Of a DNA stretch of 57,274 bases, positions 41,220 through 51,474 are shown piece by piece. The stretch covers positions 1-57,274 of the forward strand of contig JAFVQU010000007.1 of assembly GCA_017504625.1 (NCBI GenBank), written 5' to 3'. The first letter of the stretch is position 1. Each line of letters begins with the position of its first letter. The stretch is from Clostridia bacterium. GTDB taxonomy: Bacteria > Bacillota > Clostridia > Oscillospirales > CAG-272. The translations under genes and the position numbers were made by a program. Below the pieces are notes generated by a model that ran no database searches, was not told where the DNA came from, and saw only the letters and a list, made by a program, of their open reading frames with translations.

Positions 41220-42575
41220 ATGGAAATCGTAATAATCGTTTTATGCGTTTTTTTGCTTATTGTGTGCGCTGTTTCCCTTTTTTTGACGCTTTCTCTTATC
41301 TCAAGAATAAAAAAAATAGAGGATAACCGCGAAGATGATAAAAACGAGAAAAAGCTTGACGAGCTTAAGGAGAGTATTTATAACGAATTCTCTCGTAACC
41401 GCACCGAGCAGAATAATTCCGCGCAGGTTCAACGTGAAGAGGTATCTCGCAAGATAGGAGAAGTCAGTAAGAATCTTCAAACTTTGACCGAAACAAATCA
41501 GGAACAGCTTATGCGTATATACCGTGAAATGTCGGCAGGACTTAACGCAACGCGTGAGAAAAATGCGGAGATGTCTGAAAAACAAAATCAGAAGATAGAA
41601 GCCGCGCTTGAAAAAATACAGCAAAGCAATGAAAAGAAGCTTGAAGAAATGCGAGCAACCGTTGACGAAAAGTTAACCAACACACTCACACAAAGACTTG
41701 ACAGTTCCTTTAAGACAGTGTCGGATCAGCTTGAAAATCTTTATAAGGCGCTTGGTGAGATGAAGGAAATGTCGGGCGGAATTACAGAGCATGTCACCTC
41801 TCTCAATCGTGTTCTTACGAACGTAAAGGCAAGGGGTACGTGGGCGGAGGTTCAGCTCAAGAATATTCTCGATCAGACAATTCCCGGTATGTATATTGAA
41901 AATTACTCACCAAGCAAGAATTCTCAGGAACGTGTTGAATTTGCAATTAAAATACCCTCGGGAGATAACTACTCTGAGATAACGTATCTTCCTCTTGATT
42001 CTAAATTCCCAATGGAAGACTACGTCCGTCTTTGTGAGGCGGCTGATCGCGCAGATAAGGAAGCAACACTTGCTGCTAAAAAGGCCCTTGAGGATGCAGT
42101 TATCCGTGAAGCAAGGTCAATTAAGAAATATATCAGCGTTCCAAAGACCACTCCGTTTGCTATCATGTACCTTGCAAGCGAAGGGCTTTACGCCGAGATC
42201 GCTCAATCCGCAAATGCAATACCCGAGAAGCTCCAGACCGAGTTTAACGTAATGGTTGCAGGCCCTTCTACTATCACCGCGCTTCTTAATTCTCTGTCGC
42301 TCGGCTTCAAAATAGCCGCTATAAACGAGAAGGCTAACGAAGTGCGTAAGATACTTTCTGCCGTTAAATCACAGTACGACACCTTCTCTACCGTTCTTGC
42401 CAAGGCAAAGAAGAAGATCGACGAGGCAGGCAAATCGCTTGACGATGCACAGCACAGAAACGATATTATACAGAAAAAGCTTAAGTCTATTGAAGAAATA
42501 AGCGTTGATGAATCTGAGGAAATACTTGGAATTGATCAGAGCACGTACTATCTTCCCGACGTAGACGAAACGTAA
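41220..42575 (+). CDS. rmuC: DNA recombination protein RmuC
   Basis: The ATG at 41220 follows CGAGGTGTAT. The 451-aa protein starts with a membrane helix (about 3-25), followed by a long coiled coil (about 30-180, Glu/Lys/Gln-rich) and the conserved RmuC nuclease-like domain (LTNVKARGTWAEVQLKNILDQ, LDSKFPMEDYVRL, TTPFAIMYLASEGLYAEI). RmuC limits inverted-repeat recombination and acts in genome stability. It begins a short operon with two RNA methyltransferases. Confidence 0.92.
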   Translation: MEIVIIVLCVFLLIVCAVSLFLTLSLISRIKKIEDNREDDKNEKKLDELKESIYNEFSRNRTEQNNSAQVQREEVSRKIGEVSKNLQTLTETNQEQLMRIYREMSAGLNATREKNAEMSEKQNQKIEAALEKIQQSNEKKLEEMRATVDEKLTNTLTQRLDSSFKTVSDQLENLYKALGEMKEMSGGITEHVTSLNRVLTNVKARGTWAEVQLKNILDQTIPGMYIENYSPSKNSQERVEFAIKIPSGDNYSEITYLPLDSKFPMEDYVRLCEAADRADKEATLAAKKALEDAVIREARSIKKYISVPKTTPFAIMYLASEGLYAEIAQSANAIPEKLQTEFNVMVAGPSTITALLNSLSLGFKIAAINEKANEVRKILSAVKSQYDTFSTVLAKAKKKIDEAGKSLDDAQHRNDIIQKKLKSIEEISVDESEEILGIDQSTYYLPDVDET

Positions 42576-42593
42576 TTTGAAAGGTTTTATAAA

Positions 42594-43874
42594 ATGATAC
42601 TTGCCGCAACCTGCCTTTTCGGGCTTGAAAAACAGCTTGGAGAGGAAATAGATGCCTTAGGGCTTAAAAGAATAGAAACGATTGACGGACGCGTGCTTTT
42701 TGAGGGTGAGGAAAAGGATATTCCCCGTGTCAACATCAATCTTCGCCTTGCGGAGCGTGTTTTCATAGTACTTGGCAGATTCCATGCTGAAAGCTTTACA
42801 GAGCTTTTTGATGGCACAAACGCTATACATTGGGAGGACTGGATAGGTAAGCTTGACGAGTTCCCCGTGACGGGACACTCAATAAAGAGCAAGTTGACGT
42901 CTATCCCCGATTGTCAAAGCATAGTAAAAAAAGCAATCGTTGACCGTCTTTCTGGCGCATACGGAATATCGTGGTTTGACGAAACGGGCGTAAAATACAA
43001 GGTGGAATTCTTTATTTTGAAGGACGAGGCTATGCTTATGATCGATACCTCCGGTGTGGCTCTCCACAAGAGAGGTTACCGTCCCGAAGCCGGCGCCGCC
43101 CCTCTACGCGAAACATTGGCTGCTTCAATTGCGCTTACAAGCAGACCGAGTGATGACATTCTCTTTTGGGATCCCTTCTGCGGATCGGGAACTATTGCTA
43201 TTGAGGCTGCTATGATCGCCCGCAAGATAGCACCCGGACTTAACCGTGAATTCTCTTCTATGGCTTTCCCAAGAATTGATAAAAAGCTCTGGACGTTAGC
43301 CGAGGAGGAAGCAAGAGGATTTGAGATCAAGGACTCAAAATTTGAAGTGTGGGCATCTGATATTGATGAGGATATACTTGACGTAACATATGAAAATGCT
43401 TTACGCGCGGGAGTTGAGGATAACCTTAATATTTTCTGCGCAGACGCAACCAAAATAGAAAAGCCGTCCGACAGAAGAGGAAGTATAGTTTGTAATCCTC
43501 CTTACGGAGAACGTATGGGAGATGTGTTTGAGGTTGAACAGCTTTATAGCGAGCTTGGAAAATGCTTCAAAAATTTTGAGCCGTGGCATATTTACGTGAT
43601 AACCTCGTGCGATTATTTCGAGCGACTTTACGGAAGACGTGCCGATAAAACCCGTAAGCTTTATAACGGTATGCTTCCCTGCGTATTCTATCAATTCTTC
43701 AAGCCTTACGATCCGTCGATACACGCAATCAAAAAACAGTTTGACAAAAATCGTGGATTTGACGATAAAAGAAACTTTGAAAGAAACAAAGGCTTTGAAA
43801 GGAAACATTATGATAAAAAGCCTTTTGATAAAAAAGACCATCAAAACTACAAAAAACCGAAAGGAACTAAATAA
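42594..43874 (+). CDS. THUMP-domain class I RNA methyltransferase (RlmL/YpsC type)
   Basis: The 426-aa protein has an N-terminal THUMP RNA-binding domain (about 45-155) and a Rossmann methyltransferase with the SAM motif DPFCGSGTIAIEAA and catalytic NPPYGERMG, typical of guanine-N2 methylation of 23S rRNA. The C-terminal ~40 residues are an extra Lys/Arg/Asp-rich tail that may anchor it to rRNA. It shares a TAATG overlap with rsmA and so is cotranslated. Confidence 0.88.
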   Translation: MILAATCLFGLEKQLGEEIDALGLKRIETIDGRVLFEGEEKDIPRVNINLRLAERVFIVLGRFHAESFTELFDGTNAIHWEDWIGKLDEFPVTGHSIKSKLTSIPDCQSIVKKAIVDRLSGAYGISWFDETGVKYKVEFFILKDEAMLMIDTSGVALHKRGYRPEAGAAPLRETLAASIALTSRPSDDILFWDPFCGSGTIAIEAAMIARKIAPGLNREFSSMAFPRIDKKLWTLAEEEARGFEIKDSKFEVWASDIDEDILDVTYENALRAGVEDNLNIFCADATKIEKPSDRRGSIVCNPPYGERMGDVFEVEQLYSELGKCFKNFEPWHIYVITSCDYFERLYGRRADKTRKLYNGMLPCVFYQFFKPYDPSIHAIKKQFDKNRGFDDKRNFERNKGFERKHYDKKPFDKKDHQNYKKPKGTK

Positions 43875-44740
43875 TGCTTAATCTTTGTGATCCAAGAACG
43901 ATAAAGCAGGTTATGGATATGTTCGGTCTGAAATTCAAGAAAGAATTCGGACAGAACTTTTTAACGGATAATATGACGGTTGAGGATATTGCCGACGCCG
44001 CAAACAATGATAAGGATATTACAGTTATTGAGATCGGTCCCGGTATAGGATGTATGACGCGCGAGCTTTGCGAAAGATATCCACGTGTAGTTGCATTTGA
44101 GATAGACGAGGGACTTATTCCCGTGCTGAAATATACTCTTGACGGATATAAAAACGTTACCGTCATTAATGAGGATATTATGAAGGCAGACCTCGACACG
44201 ATACTTGCTCCTTACTTTGAGATGGGCAAGGTTGCGGTATGCGCAAATCTTCCCTATTACATCACAACGCCTATTTTGATGAAGCTTATTGAAAGTAAGC
44301 TCCCCTTTGACAGTATTACCGTCATGGTGCAGACCGAGGTTGCAGAACGTCTTGCAGCGGGTGCGGGCAAGAAAAATTGCGGTGCTATCACCGCAGCAAT
44401 TGACTACTACGGCAAGGCGGAGCTTCTCTTTACCGTTAACGCAGACAGATTTATGCCTCCTCCTAAGGTCAATTCCTCAGTCGTACGAATAAATCTTTGG
44501 AAGGAAAAGCCTATTGTGCCCATTGACGAGCAGCTTTTCTTCAGAACCATCAAGGCGGCGTTCGAGCAAAGAAGAAAAACACTCCCCAACTCGCTTATGA
44601 CGGGATTCCCCGAGATAAGCAAGGAAAGACTTACCGAAATTATAGTTGAATGCGGTCACAAGCCCGATGTCAGAGGCGAAAAGCTCAGCGTTGCTGATTT
44701 TTGCGCTCTTTCCGATGCTATTTATAATGAACTGAAATGA
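43874..44740 (+). CDS. rsmA: 16S rRNA dimethyladenosine transferase RsmA (KsgA)
   Basis: RsmA dimethylates A1518 and A1519 near the 3' end of 16S rRNA in a late 30S assembly step. The 288-aa protein has GQNFLTD near the N terminus, the SAM motif EIGPGIGCMTREL, and the catalytic NLPYYITTP. The C-terminal domain is complete. Its start overlaps the previous stop by one base and its stop overlaps the GH25 gene start by four. Confidence 0.95.
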   Translation: MLNLCDPRTIKQVMDMFGLKFKKEFGQNFLTDNMTVEDIADAANNDKDITVIEIGPGIGCMTRELCERYPRVVAFEIDEGLIPVLKYTLDGYKNVTVINEDIMKADLDTILAPYFEMGKVAVCANLPYYITTPILMKLIESKLPFDSITVMVQTEVAERLAAGAGKKNCGAITAAIDYYGKAELLFTVNADRFMPPPKVNSSVVRINLWKEKPIVPIDEQLFFRTIKAAFEQRRKTLPNSLMTGFPEISKERLTEIIVECGHKPDVRGEKLSVADFCALSDAIYNELK

Positions 44741-46524
44741 GAAGGTTATTTTTAATTTGTCTGCTTCTTTTTTCAACCGCAGTTATATTTTCATCCTGCG
44801 AAAAAAATTGTAAGCATGAAAACATTAGTGTTACAGTGCTTGATCCTACGTGTACCGAAGGCGGATATACTACGAATATTTGTCTTGATTGTGAATACAC
44901 CTTTATATCTGACGAAAAGGATCCCAAGGGACATAACATCAAGGCTATAACAGTGCCACCAAGCTGTGACGAGCAGGGTTATACCGAAAACGCTTGTTTT
45001 TGCGGTTATAGCTTTATATCCTCGTACGTAAAACCGACCGGACACAGCTTCAAGGATAGCGTAATTTCTCCAAACTGCGAAAAAAGCGGATATACGGTAC
45101 ATATATGTAACAAGTGTGATTTTCAGTTTATAGACGGAAATACTCCAGCTCTTGGACACACGTTTGAAGAGAAAACATCTGCTCCCACTTGCACTGAGCA
45201 AGGGTATACTATTTATTCTTGTAAGTGCGGCTTTAAATACACGTCAGATTACGTTGAGGCAAAGGGTCACGATCTTACCGGCGAGATTACTCACCCTACT
45301 TGCACTGAGCAAGGATTTACTACTTACTCCTGCAAATGCGGTTACACCTACAACTCAGATTTTGTAGCAACGGTAAAGCATGACTACAAGAAGGATATAA
45401 TTCCCCCCACTTGCATAGAACCGGGATATACTCAGTACACGTGTGATTGCGGACTTTCATATCGCTCTGATTTCGTTACCGCAACCGGGCACATACTCGT
45501 TAAAATCATAACTTCACCAACGTGCACCGAGCAAGGATATACCACTTATAGCTGTGTCTGCGGTTACAACTACATTTCTGACTATATCTCTCCCAAGGGA
45601 CATACTTATACGTCTACCGTTGTAAATCCAACGTGCAGCGAGGCGGGCTATACGGTCAACGTTTGCAGCTGCGGATTCTCCGTCAATTCTAACTACGTAT
45701 CGGCAACCGGACATGATTTTGAAAAAAGAGTAACCATGCCTACCGTGTCAGATATGGGATATACTGAATTTTACTGTAAGATTTGTACAGCGAGCTATAA
45801 GGGTAATTACCGTTTTTACAGTGAGATACTCCCAAACGGTGCTTACGCTGATAACAGCACTGTTTTAGCTCGCGGAATTGATGTTTCAAGGTACAATCAT
45901 CCAACTAACGCGCAAGGAGGTTTTCTTCCTCTTGACTGGAATGCTATCAAATCAGAAGGCATCGATTACGTAATACTTAAAGCAGGAAGCACAGTAAGTG
46001 GCAAAGAACCAACCTTTGATCTTGATTACACAGATGCAAAGGAAGCCGGTCTTGACGTTGGAGTTTATTTCTATACCTACGCAACGACTGTAGCTCAAAT
46101 CAGAAATGATGCCATAAGGCTTCTGAATATACTTGACGGAAAGAGCTTTGAGTACCCGATCTACCTTGATCTCGAGGATGCTTCTCTTGCTGACATAGCC
46201 CCCTCCGTTCTTACAGAAATGTGTGTGACTTTTATCTCAATCCTCCAGGAAAACGGATATTACGCAGGACTTTACGTTAACCACGATTGGCTCTATAATA
46301 TACTCCAGACCGAAAAAATGCTTGATCTTTTTGAGATCTGGTATGCAAGATATCCTCAGAATACAAATCAGTACGTTTGGGATACAAGCCTTTACGGTGA
46401 GCATCTCGGAATGTGGCAATATACCGATAAAGGTCGCTTGAATGCTGTACCTAATATGACCTTTGATCTTAATTTTGCGTATAAGGATTATCCCGCGATC
46501 ATAGAAGGATTAGGTTTAAATTAA
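44737..46524 (+). CDS. GH25 muramidase-like lipoprotein with nine Cys/His repeats
   Basis: The 595-aa protein has a lipoprotein signal (lipobox IFSSC, Cys about 22). Nine ~37-residue units follow (residues about 25-365), each PTCxExGYTxYxCxCGxxYxSDxVxxxGH, eight intact and one degenerate. The C-terminal GH25 domain (about 385-595) has the GIDVSRYNHP start and the YLDLED catalytic acid region. GH25 enzymes hydrolyse beta-1,4-linked muramic acid in peptidoglycan. The repeats probably hold the enzyme in the wall. A role in cell-wall remodelling follows; its cotranslation with rsmA is an oddity of genome order rather than function. Confidence 0.85.
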   Translation: MRRLFLICLLLFSTAVIFSSCEKNCKHENISVTVLDPTCTEGGYTTNICLDCEYTFISDEKDPKGHNIKAITVPPSCDEQGYTENACFCGYSFISSYVKPTGHSFKDSVISPNCEKSGYTVHICNKCDFQFIDGNTPALGHTFEEKTSAPTCTEQGYTIYSCKCGFKYTSDYVEAKGHDLTGEITHPTCTEQGFTTYSCKCGYTYNSDFVATVKHDYKKDIIPPTCIEPGYTQYTCDCGLSYRSDFVTATGHILVKIITSPTCTEQGYTTYSCVCGYNYISDYISPKGHTYTSTVVNPTCSEAGYTVNVCSCGFSVNSNYVSATGHDFEKRVTMPTVSDMGYTEFYCKICTASYKGNYRFYSEILPNGAYADNSTVLARGIDVSRYNHPTNAQGGFLPLDWNAIKSEGIDYVILKAGSTVSGKEPTFDLDYTDAKEAGLDVGVYFYTYATTVAQIRNDAIRLLNILDGKSFEYPIYLDLEDASLADIAPSVLTEMCVTFISILQENGYYAGLYVNHDWLYNILQTEKMLDLFEIWYARYPQNTNQYVWDTSLYGEHLGMWQYTDKGRLNAVPNMTFDLNFAYKDYPAIIEGLGLN

Positions 46525-46534
46525 TCAAAAAAAG

Positions 46535-46566
46535 AAAGAGTGAGATTCAAATAAATCTCACTCTTT
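46535..46566. terminator. Bidirectional terminator between the GH25 gene and typA
   Basis: A 13-bp stem (AAAGAGTGAGATT and complement, CAAATA loop) is flanked by poly-A and poly-T. Confidence 0.92.
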
Positions 46567-46569
46567 TTA

Positions 46570-48414
46570 TTATTTATTGGCTTCAGCGGCACGGCGAAGT
46601 CTCATCATTTCCTTCATACGAAGCTCGGTATTGAGTATCTTCTTACGAAGTCTGATCGACTTAGGTGTGATCTCAATAAGCTCGTCATCCTGAATGAATT
46701 CAATTGCTTCTTCAAGGCTGAAGATCTTGGGAGGAGTAAGCAAAAGCTTTTCATCTGCTCCCGCACTTCTGATTGCGGTAAGGTGCTTTTCCTTACAGGG
46801 ATTAACTGCTATATCGTCGTTCTTGGGGTTTTCACCGACGATCATACCCTCGTAAACCTCGGTCTGAGGGCCAACGAAGAGCTGACCGCGATCCTGCGTG
46901 TTGTAAAGACCGTATCTGGTGGTTACACCTGCCTCGGATGCGATAAGAGCGCCTGTAAATCTCATAATAACGCCTCCGCGGTAAGGCTGATAACCGTCAA
47001 AGAGAGTGTTCAAAACGCCCTCTCCGCGAGTTGCGGACAAGAATTCCGAACGGTAACCGAAGAGACATCTTGAGGGAATGCTGTACTCTATTCTCATTCT
47101 CTCTCCCATGGGGTTCATCTCAACAAGATCGCCCTTTCTCTGTCCGAGCTTTTCAATAACGGCACCTACGTATTCGCTGGGAACGTCAAGAGTAACCTTT
47201 TCCATAGGCTCACACTTTACGCCGTCGATCTCCTTAATAATTACCTTAGGATTAGAGCAAGTCATCTCATAACCCTCGCGGCGCATATTCTCCAGAAGGA
47301 TAGAAAGATGCATTTCTCCTCTTCCCGATACGATAAACTCATCGGTAGTATCACCGTCGCGAACACGGAGAGATACGTCACGGAGAAGCTCGCGGTAAAG
47401 ACGCTCACGGAGCTGACGTGAGGTTACGAACTTACCCTCCTTACCTGCAAGCGGGCTTGTATTTACCGAGAATGTCATCTCAACGGTAGGCTCACTTACC
47501 TTAACGAACTCAAGCGGCTCGGGATTAGTCGTCGACGTAATGGTATCACCGATTGAGATATCACCTGCTCCCGAGAAGCAAACAACGTCACCCATCTTTG
47601 CACTGTCGACCTGAACTCTGAGTAGTCCGTCTATCTGGAAGAGCGCAACTATCTTAGTCTTTCTGGGTTTTTCATCGGGCCTGTGGAAGTTGCAAACGAG
47701 AACCTCCTGACCTACCTTTACAGAACCGCGCTCAATTCTACCGATACCGATACGACCTACGTATTCGTTATAGTCGATAGATGAGACGAGAATCTGAAGA
47801 TCACCGTCAACGTCGCCCTCGGGCGCGGGAATATAGTCAATTATAGTTTCAAAGAGAGGGGTGAGATCTTCGCCTTCTTCAAGAGGATCACGGGTAGCGG
47901 TACCCGATCTTCCGGAGCAGTAAAGTATGGGAGAATCAAGCTGATCATCGTTAGCTCCAAGATCAATAAGAAGCTCAAGGATTTCATCCTCAACCTCGCC
48001 AAGACGTGCGTCGGGCTTGTCGATCTTATTTATACATACGATAACCTTATGGTTAAGCTCAAGCGCTCTTTTAAGCACGAAGCGTGTCTGAGGCATAGGG
48101 CCTTCAGCAGCATCAACAAGAAGGATAACACCGTTTACCATCTTAAGTACACGCTCGACCTCGCCACCAAAGTCTGCGTGACCGGGGGTGTCGACGATGT
48201 TTATCTTAACGTCACCGTAATGTACAGCGGTGTTCTTTGCAAGTATGGTAATGCCTCTTTCCTTTTCAATCGCATCAGAGTCCATTACTCGCGTAACGGT
48301 TTCCTGATTTTCTCTGTAAATACCGCCCTGCTTTAAGAGTCCGTCAACAAGCGTTGTTTTTCCATGGTCTACGTGTGCTATTATCGCAACGTTTCTCAAA
48401 TCTTCTCTTACCAT
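46570..48414 (-). CDS. typA: Ribosome-associated GTPase TypA/BipA
   Basis: This 614-aa translational GTPase acts on the 50S subunit, mainly under stress or low temperature. G1 HVDHGKTT, G3 DTPGHADFGGEV, G4 NKID and the full EF-G-like domain set with the BipA-specific C-terminal domain (GPQTEVYEGMIVGENPK) are present. An AT-rich upstream region contains a TATAAT-like -10 (48470-48475, minus strand) but a weak -35. Confidence 0.95.
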   Translation of the reverse strand: MVREDLRNVAIIAHVDHGKTTLVDGLLKQGGIYRENQETVTRVMDSDAIEKERGITILAKNTAVHYGDVKINIVDTPGHADFGGEVERVLKMVNGVILLVDAAEGPMPQTRFVLKRALELNHKVIVCINKIDKPDARLGEVEDEILELLIDLGANDDQLDSPILYCSGRSGTATRDPLEEGEDLTPLFETIIDYIPAPEGDVDGDLQILVSSIDYNEYVGRIGIGRIERGSVKVGQEVLVCNFHRPDEKPRKTKIVALFQIDGLLRVQVDSAKMGDVVCFSGAGDISIGDTITSTTNPEPLEFVKVSEPTVEMTFSVNTSPLAGKEGKFVTSRQLRERLYRELLRDVSLRVRDGDTTDEFIVSGRGEMHLSILLENMRREGYEMTCSNPKVIIKEIDGVKCEPMEKVTLDVPSEYVGAVIEKLGQRKGDLVEMNPMGERMRIEYSIPSRCLFGYRSEFLSATRGEGVLNTLFDGYQPYRGGVIMRFTGALIASEAGVTTRYGLYNTQDRGQLFVGPQTEVYEGMIVGENPKNDDIAVNPCKEKHLTAIRSAGADEKLLLTPPKIFSLEEAIEFIQDDELIEITPKSIRLRKKILNTELRMKEMMRLRRAAEANK

Positions 48415-48554
48415 ACTATCTCCTTTATTTTTTAATTCCTCAAAATCATAAATTTTCTACCAAAAATATATTATATCATAAAATAATTAAATAATAAATT
48501 GAAAGATATTACGATATTTTAAATTTTAATAGCAGATAATTGTGCAATATGACA

Positions 48555-48588
48555 AAAACGGCGACTTATAAAGACAAGTCGCCGTTTT
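48555..48588 (-). terminator. Terminator after the beta-mannosidase operon
   Basis: A perfect 13-bp stem (AAAACGGCGACTT and complement) lies 4 bases past the gene stop, with U-rich flanks on both strands. Confidence 0.9.
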
Positions 48589-48591
48589 CTT

Positions 48592-50817
48592 TTATTTTGA
48601 TATTTCCTTGTATTTTCCGAGCCAGTTGCTATATTCTTCAAGCGTATAGCACGGATCTCCCAACAAATAGTGATTATATCCTACCGTACCATCATCAAGC
48701 TTCCATACCATAGCAAGCATGCCATGATTATATTTTTCGATCGGTAAGCTTGCTATCTGCGTGCAGCTATTAAGCGAAGATGTAAAGTTGCCCTCACTCA
48801 AGGTTCTTCCGCTTTCTACATCAATTACCTTGTATGAGCCTCTTCTTTCAACAAGAGTATCGTTACAAGCTACTATTCTGATCTCCTGACCATTATCGCT
48901 GTCACCCGCAATTATAAAAGGTATCTGCGACGCTTTTATAAAATCATAGGCAAGCTTTTTATCGTAATGGTAATCAACGACCGCATCCGAAATCTGAGGC
49001 CAACCGTCAATAAGATTCCACCAGATTATTCCGCTCTTGTCAGGGCGATGGGTACGCATACGCTCAATAAAATACTTAACCGCCTCTGCCTGACAGATCT
49101 GAGAAGCAAGTATAAAAGCTTCCGGATCTGTCGGAACTACACCAAAAAATTCCCTTACCTGCTTTTCAAGGAGCTTTATTCTTCCGTCATCACCTAATTG
49201 GTCGGAGGAATGAAGTATCCATTCCGAATTGTCGTGATATGGCCATAGCTTTTCAGGCGTAATAAACTTCTTGAGTGATTCAAGCGAAGGACATCCGTGA
49301 TATCCGACCTCACTTACGAAATGCGCAGTCGAGTCCTTGTAATACGGACTCTTGAAATAGTCACGAGGACCCCAAAGGTGTGCTTCCGGGCGACAATGCC
49401 ATCTTCCGACCGTCTTATCGGCATAATATGGTGAGCTTTCAAGATAGGGCCTGCCTATATCGTTAAGAGAAATAACGTGAGGCAATACCTTTCTTGTCAA
49501 TATGTTTGTAGATGGCATACGTCCATTTGAGGACATAAACATCTCGTCAACTTCATTATCTCCCGCCCAAAGGACGATCGATGGGTGATGTCTGTATTCC
49601 CTTACAACCGATTCTGCCTCTTTATATATCACACGACAGAATTCCTCGGTTTCGGGGTAATTCATACACGCCATACTGAAGTCTTGCCATACCATAATGC
49701 CGTTTTCGTCACAAAAATCAAAGAATTCGTGATCCTCATAGACGTTACCGCCCCAGTATCTGACGATGTTGCATCCAACATCCTTTAGAAGCTCAAGCGC
49801 CGCAGGATACCTTTCCCTATCGCGACAATGGAATGCGTCCATAGGAACCCAGTTAGTTCCCTTGCACATTATTTCATTTCCATTAACAACGATACGGAAG
49901 CAACCAAGCTCGTCGGTTCTCTCAAGTCTGACATTACGAAGTCCTATTCTCGTTTTCTTCTCATGAATAAGCTTGCCAGAGCTGTATATACGCATTTCTA
50001 CGTCATACAGATTAGGTTCACCATATCCGTAAGGCCACCAGAGCTTAGGATCTGATATTTCAAAAGAAAATCTATCTGCTTTGAGAGCAGCTCTGCGTCT
50101 TACGCTAAATTCACTGTCTTTGCATCTACCGCAAAGCTCGATCTCAACATCACGAAAGTCCTCCCATTTGCTCTTAAGTTCGTAAATAAACGTGGGATTT
50201 TTAACGTTTGTACAATCAAAAAAGAACTGTGAAAATGTAATGTCATCACGAACTTCAATCAAAACATCACGCCAGATACCGCTTGTCACCGCACGCGGCA
50301 TAATATCCCAACCGTACGAATGGGCAGGACGACGCACGGTAGCGTTTATCGAGGGATGTCCCCAGCAATGTGTGATCGCGTCTATCGTAATGTCCTTGTT
50401 ATGTGCCTCGATAACAGGTGATTTTATGCGTACTGAAATCTCATTTTCACCGTCACGAAGCTTATCACCGATTTCAAATTCAAACGGAATAAACGAGTTA
50501 TCACTATCACCTATCTTCTCACCGTTAAGAAAATACTCTGCAAAGCAATCAACACCGCGGAATACCAAATAGACGGCTGTTCTCTCCTCAGGAGCAACAA
50601 AGCTACGCGAATATACCCATTCCCAATCCTCATATTGTTCGGTTTCAAGGATATTCTCACCCATATAGATATCTTGGGGAATAATTCCCTTCTTTGAAAG
50701 CTCAAGCAGAGCACAACCCGGTACGGTTGCATCATCAATAAATATTTCAAAGTCACCACTCTTATACTGTGGCTTTCCTTGTAATCGCCAAATTCCGTTC
50801 AAAGACAAAGTTTTCAT
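48592..50817 (-). CDS. GH2 beta-mannosidase
   Basis: The 741-aa protein has no signal peptide and is probably cytoplasmic, releasing mannose from mannooligosaccharides. It has an N-terminal jelly roll (WEWVYSRSF), Ig-like domain and a TIM barrel with acid/base Glu in WAGDNEVDE (E422) and nucleophile Glu in VSEVGYHG (E503); the KGTNWVPMDAF block is typical of beta-mannosidases. It follows the GmhA-like gene by 23 bases, and the ROK kinase gene is upstream, so import, phosphorylation and hydrolysis genes share one transcript. Confidence 0.85.
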   Translation of the reverse strand: MKTLSLNGIWRLQGKPQYKSGDFEIFIDDATVPGCALLELSKKGIIPQDIYMGENILETEQYEDWEWVYSRSFVAPEERTAVYLVFRGVDCFAEYFLNGEKIGDSDNSFIPFEFEIGDKLRDGENEISVRIKSPVIEAHNKDITIDAITHCWGHPSINATVRRPAHSYGWDIMPRAVTSGIWRDVLIEVRDDITFSQFFFDCTNVKNPTFIYELKSKWEDFRDVEIELCGRCKDSEFSVRRRAALKADRFSFEISDPKLWWPYGYGEPNLYDVEMRIYSSGKLIHEKKTRIGLRNVRLERTDELGCFRIVVNGNEIMCKGTNWVPMDAFHCRDRERYPAALELLKDVGCNIVRYWGGNVYEDHEFFDFCDENGIMVWQDFSMACMNYPETEEFCRVIYKEAESVVREYRHHPSIVLWAGDNEVDEMFMSSNGRMPSTNILTRKVLPHVISLNDIGRPYLESSPYYADKTVGRWHCRPEAHLWGPRDYFKSPYYKDSTAHFVSEVGYHGCPSLESLKKFITPEKLWPYHDNSEWILHSSDQLGDDGRIKLLEKQVREFFGVVPTDPEAFILASQICQAEAVKYFIERMRTHRPDKSGIIWWNLIDGWPQISDAVVDYHYDKKLAYDFIKASQIPFIIAGDSDNGQEIRIVACNDTLVERRGSYKVIDVESGRTLSEGNFTSSLNSCTQIASLPIEKYNHGMLAMVWKLDDGTVGYNHYLLGDPCYTLEEYSNWLGKYKEISK

Positions 50818-50840
50818 GATGCTTTTCCTCTCAATATCAA

Positions 50841-51470
50841 TTATTTAGAGCCAAAAACTCGGTCCTCAAGCTCGGCACAGATAGCGTGATATACGGGCAG
50901 GTGATATTCTTGCACCTGATAAGTTTCTTTCGCGGGTACTCTTATCGTCACGTCACATATATCCTTAAGCTTGCCGCCGCTCTCGCCCGTCATGGCGATT
51001 GCAGGAATACCTATTGCCTTGGCAATTTGTGCCGCTCTAACTACATTTTTTGAGTTGCCCGAGGTAGAAAGACCAACAAATGCATCGTTCTCACGTCCAA
51101 ATGCATAAACAAGTTGTCCAAAAACGAGCTCGGGATCGACGTCGTTTGCAAATGCACTCAAAACCGAGCTAAGTGATGTCAGGGGAATCGCAGGAATGCC
51201 GCCTTGAAGCTTTGACGCCATCTCATACGAGCCGAGATGCTCAGCGATTTTATTAACTGTTGCATCGTCAGGGGTGCGGCGCATAAGGAATCCTTTTAAC
51301 AATTCACCTGAAATATGCTCTGCGTCTGCGGCACTACCACCGTTGCCGCAAAGGAGGATAGTTCCCTTGTTAACATAACAATTATGTAATAATTCAACCG
51401 CTTTCTCAATATCGGCACGACATACCGAAAGCGTGGGATATCTTTCAATAAGTATAGTAACATTCTTCAT
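50841..51470 (-). CDS. SIS-domain sugar isomerase, GmhA-like
   Basis: This 209-aa protein resembles phosphoheptose isomerase, converting sedoheptulose 7-phosphate to heptose 7-phosphate. GNGGSAADAEHISGEL (about 42-57) and GLSTSGNSKNVV (about 118-129) are the SIS-type sugar-phosphate loops. In Gram-positive organisms GmhA-like proteins may serve other phosphosugars, such as the operon's own substrate. It starts 4 bases after the ROK gene. Confidence 0.82.
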   Translation of the reverse strand: MKNVTILIERYPTLSVCRADIEKAVELLHNCYVNKGTILLCGNGGSAADAEHISGELLKGFLMRRTPDDATVNKIAEHLGSYEMASKLQGGIPAIPLTSLSSVLSAFANDVDPELVFGQLVYAFGRENDAFVGLSTSGNSKNVVRAAQIAKAIGIPAIAMTGESGGKLKDICDVTIRVPAKETYQVQEYHLPVYHAICAELEDRVFGSK

Positions 51471-51474
51471 AATT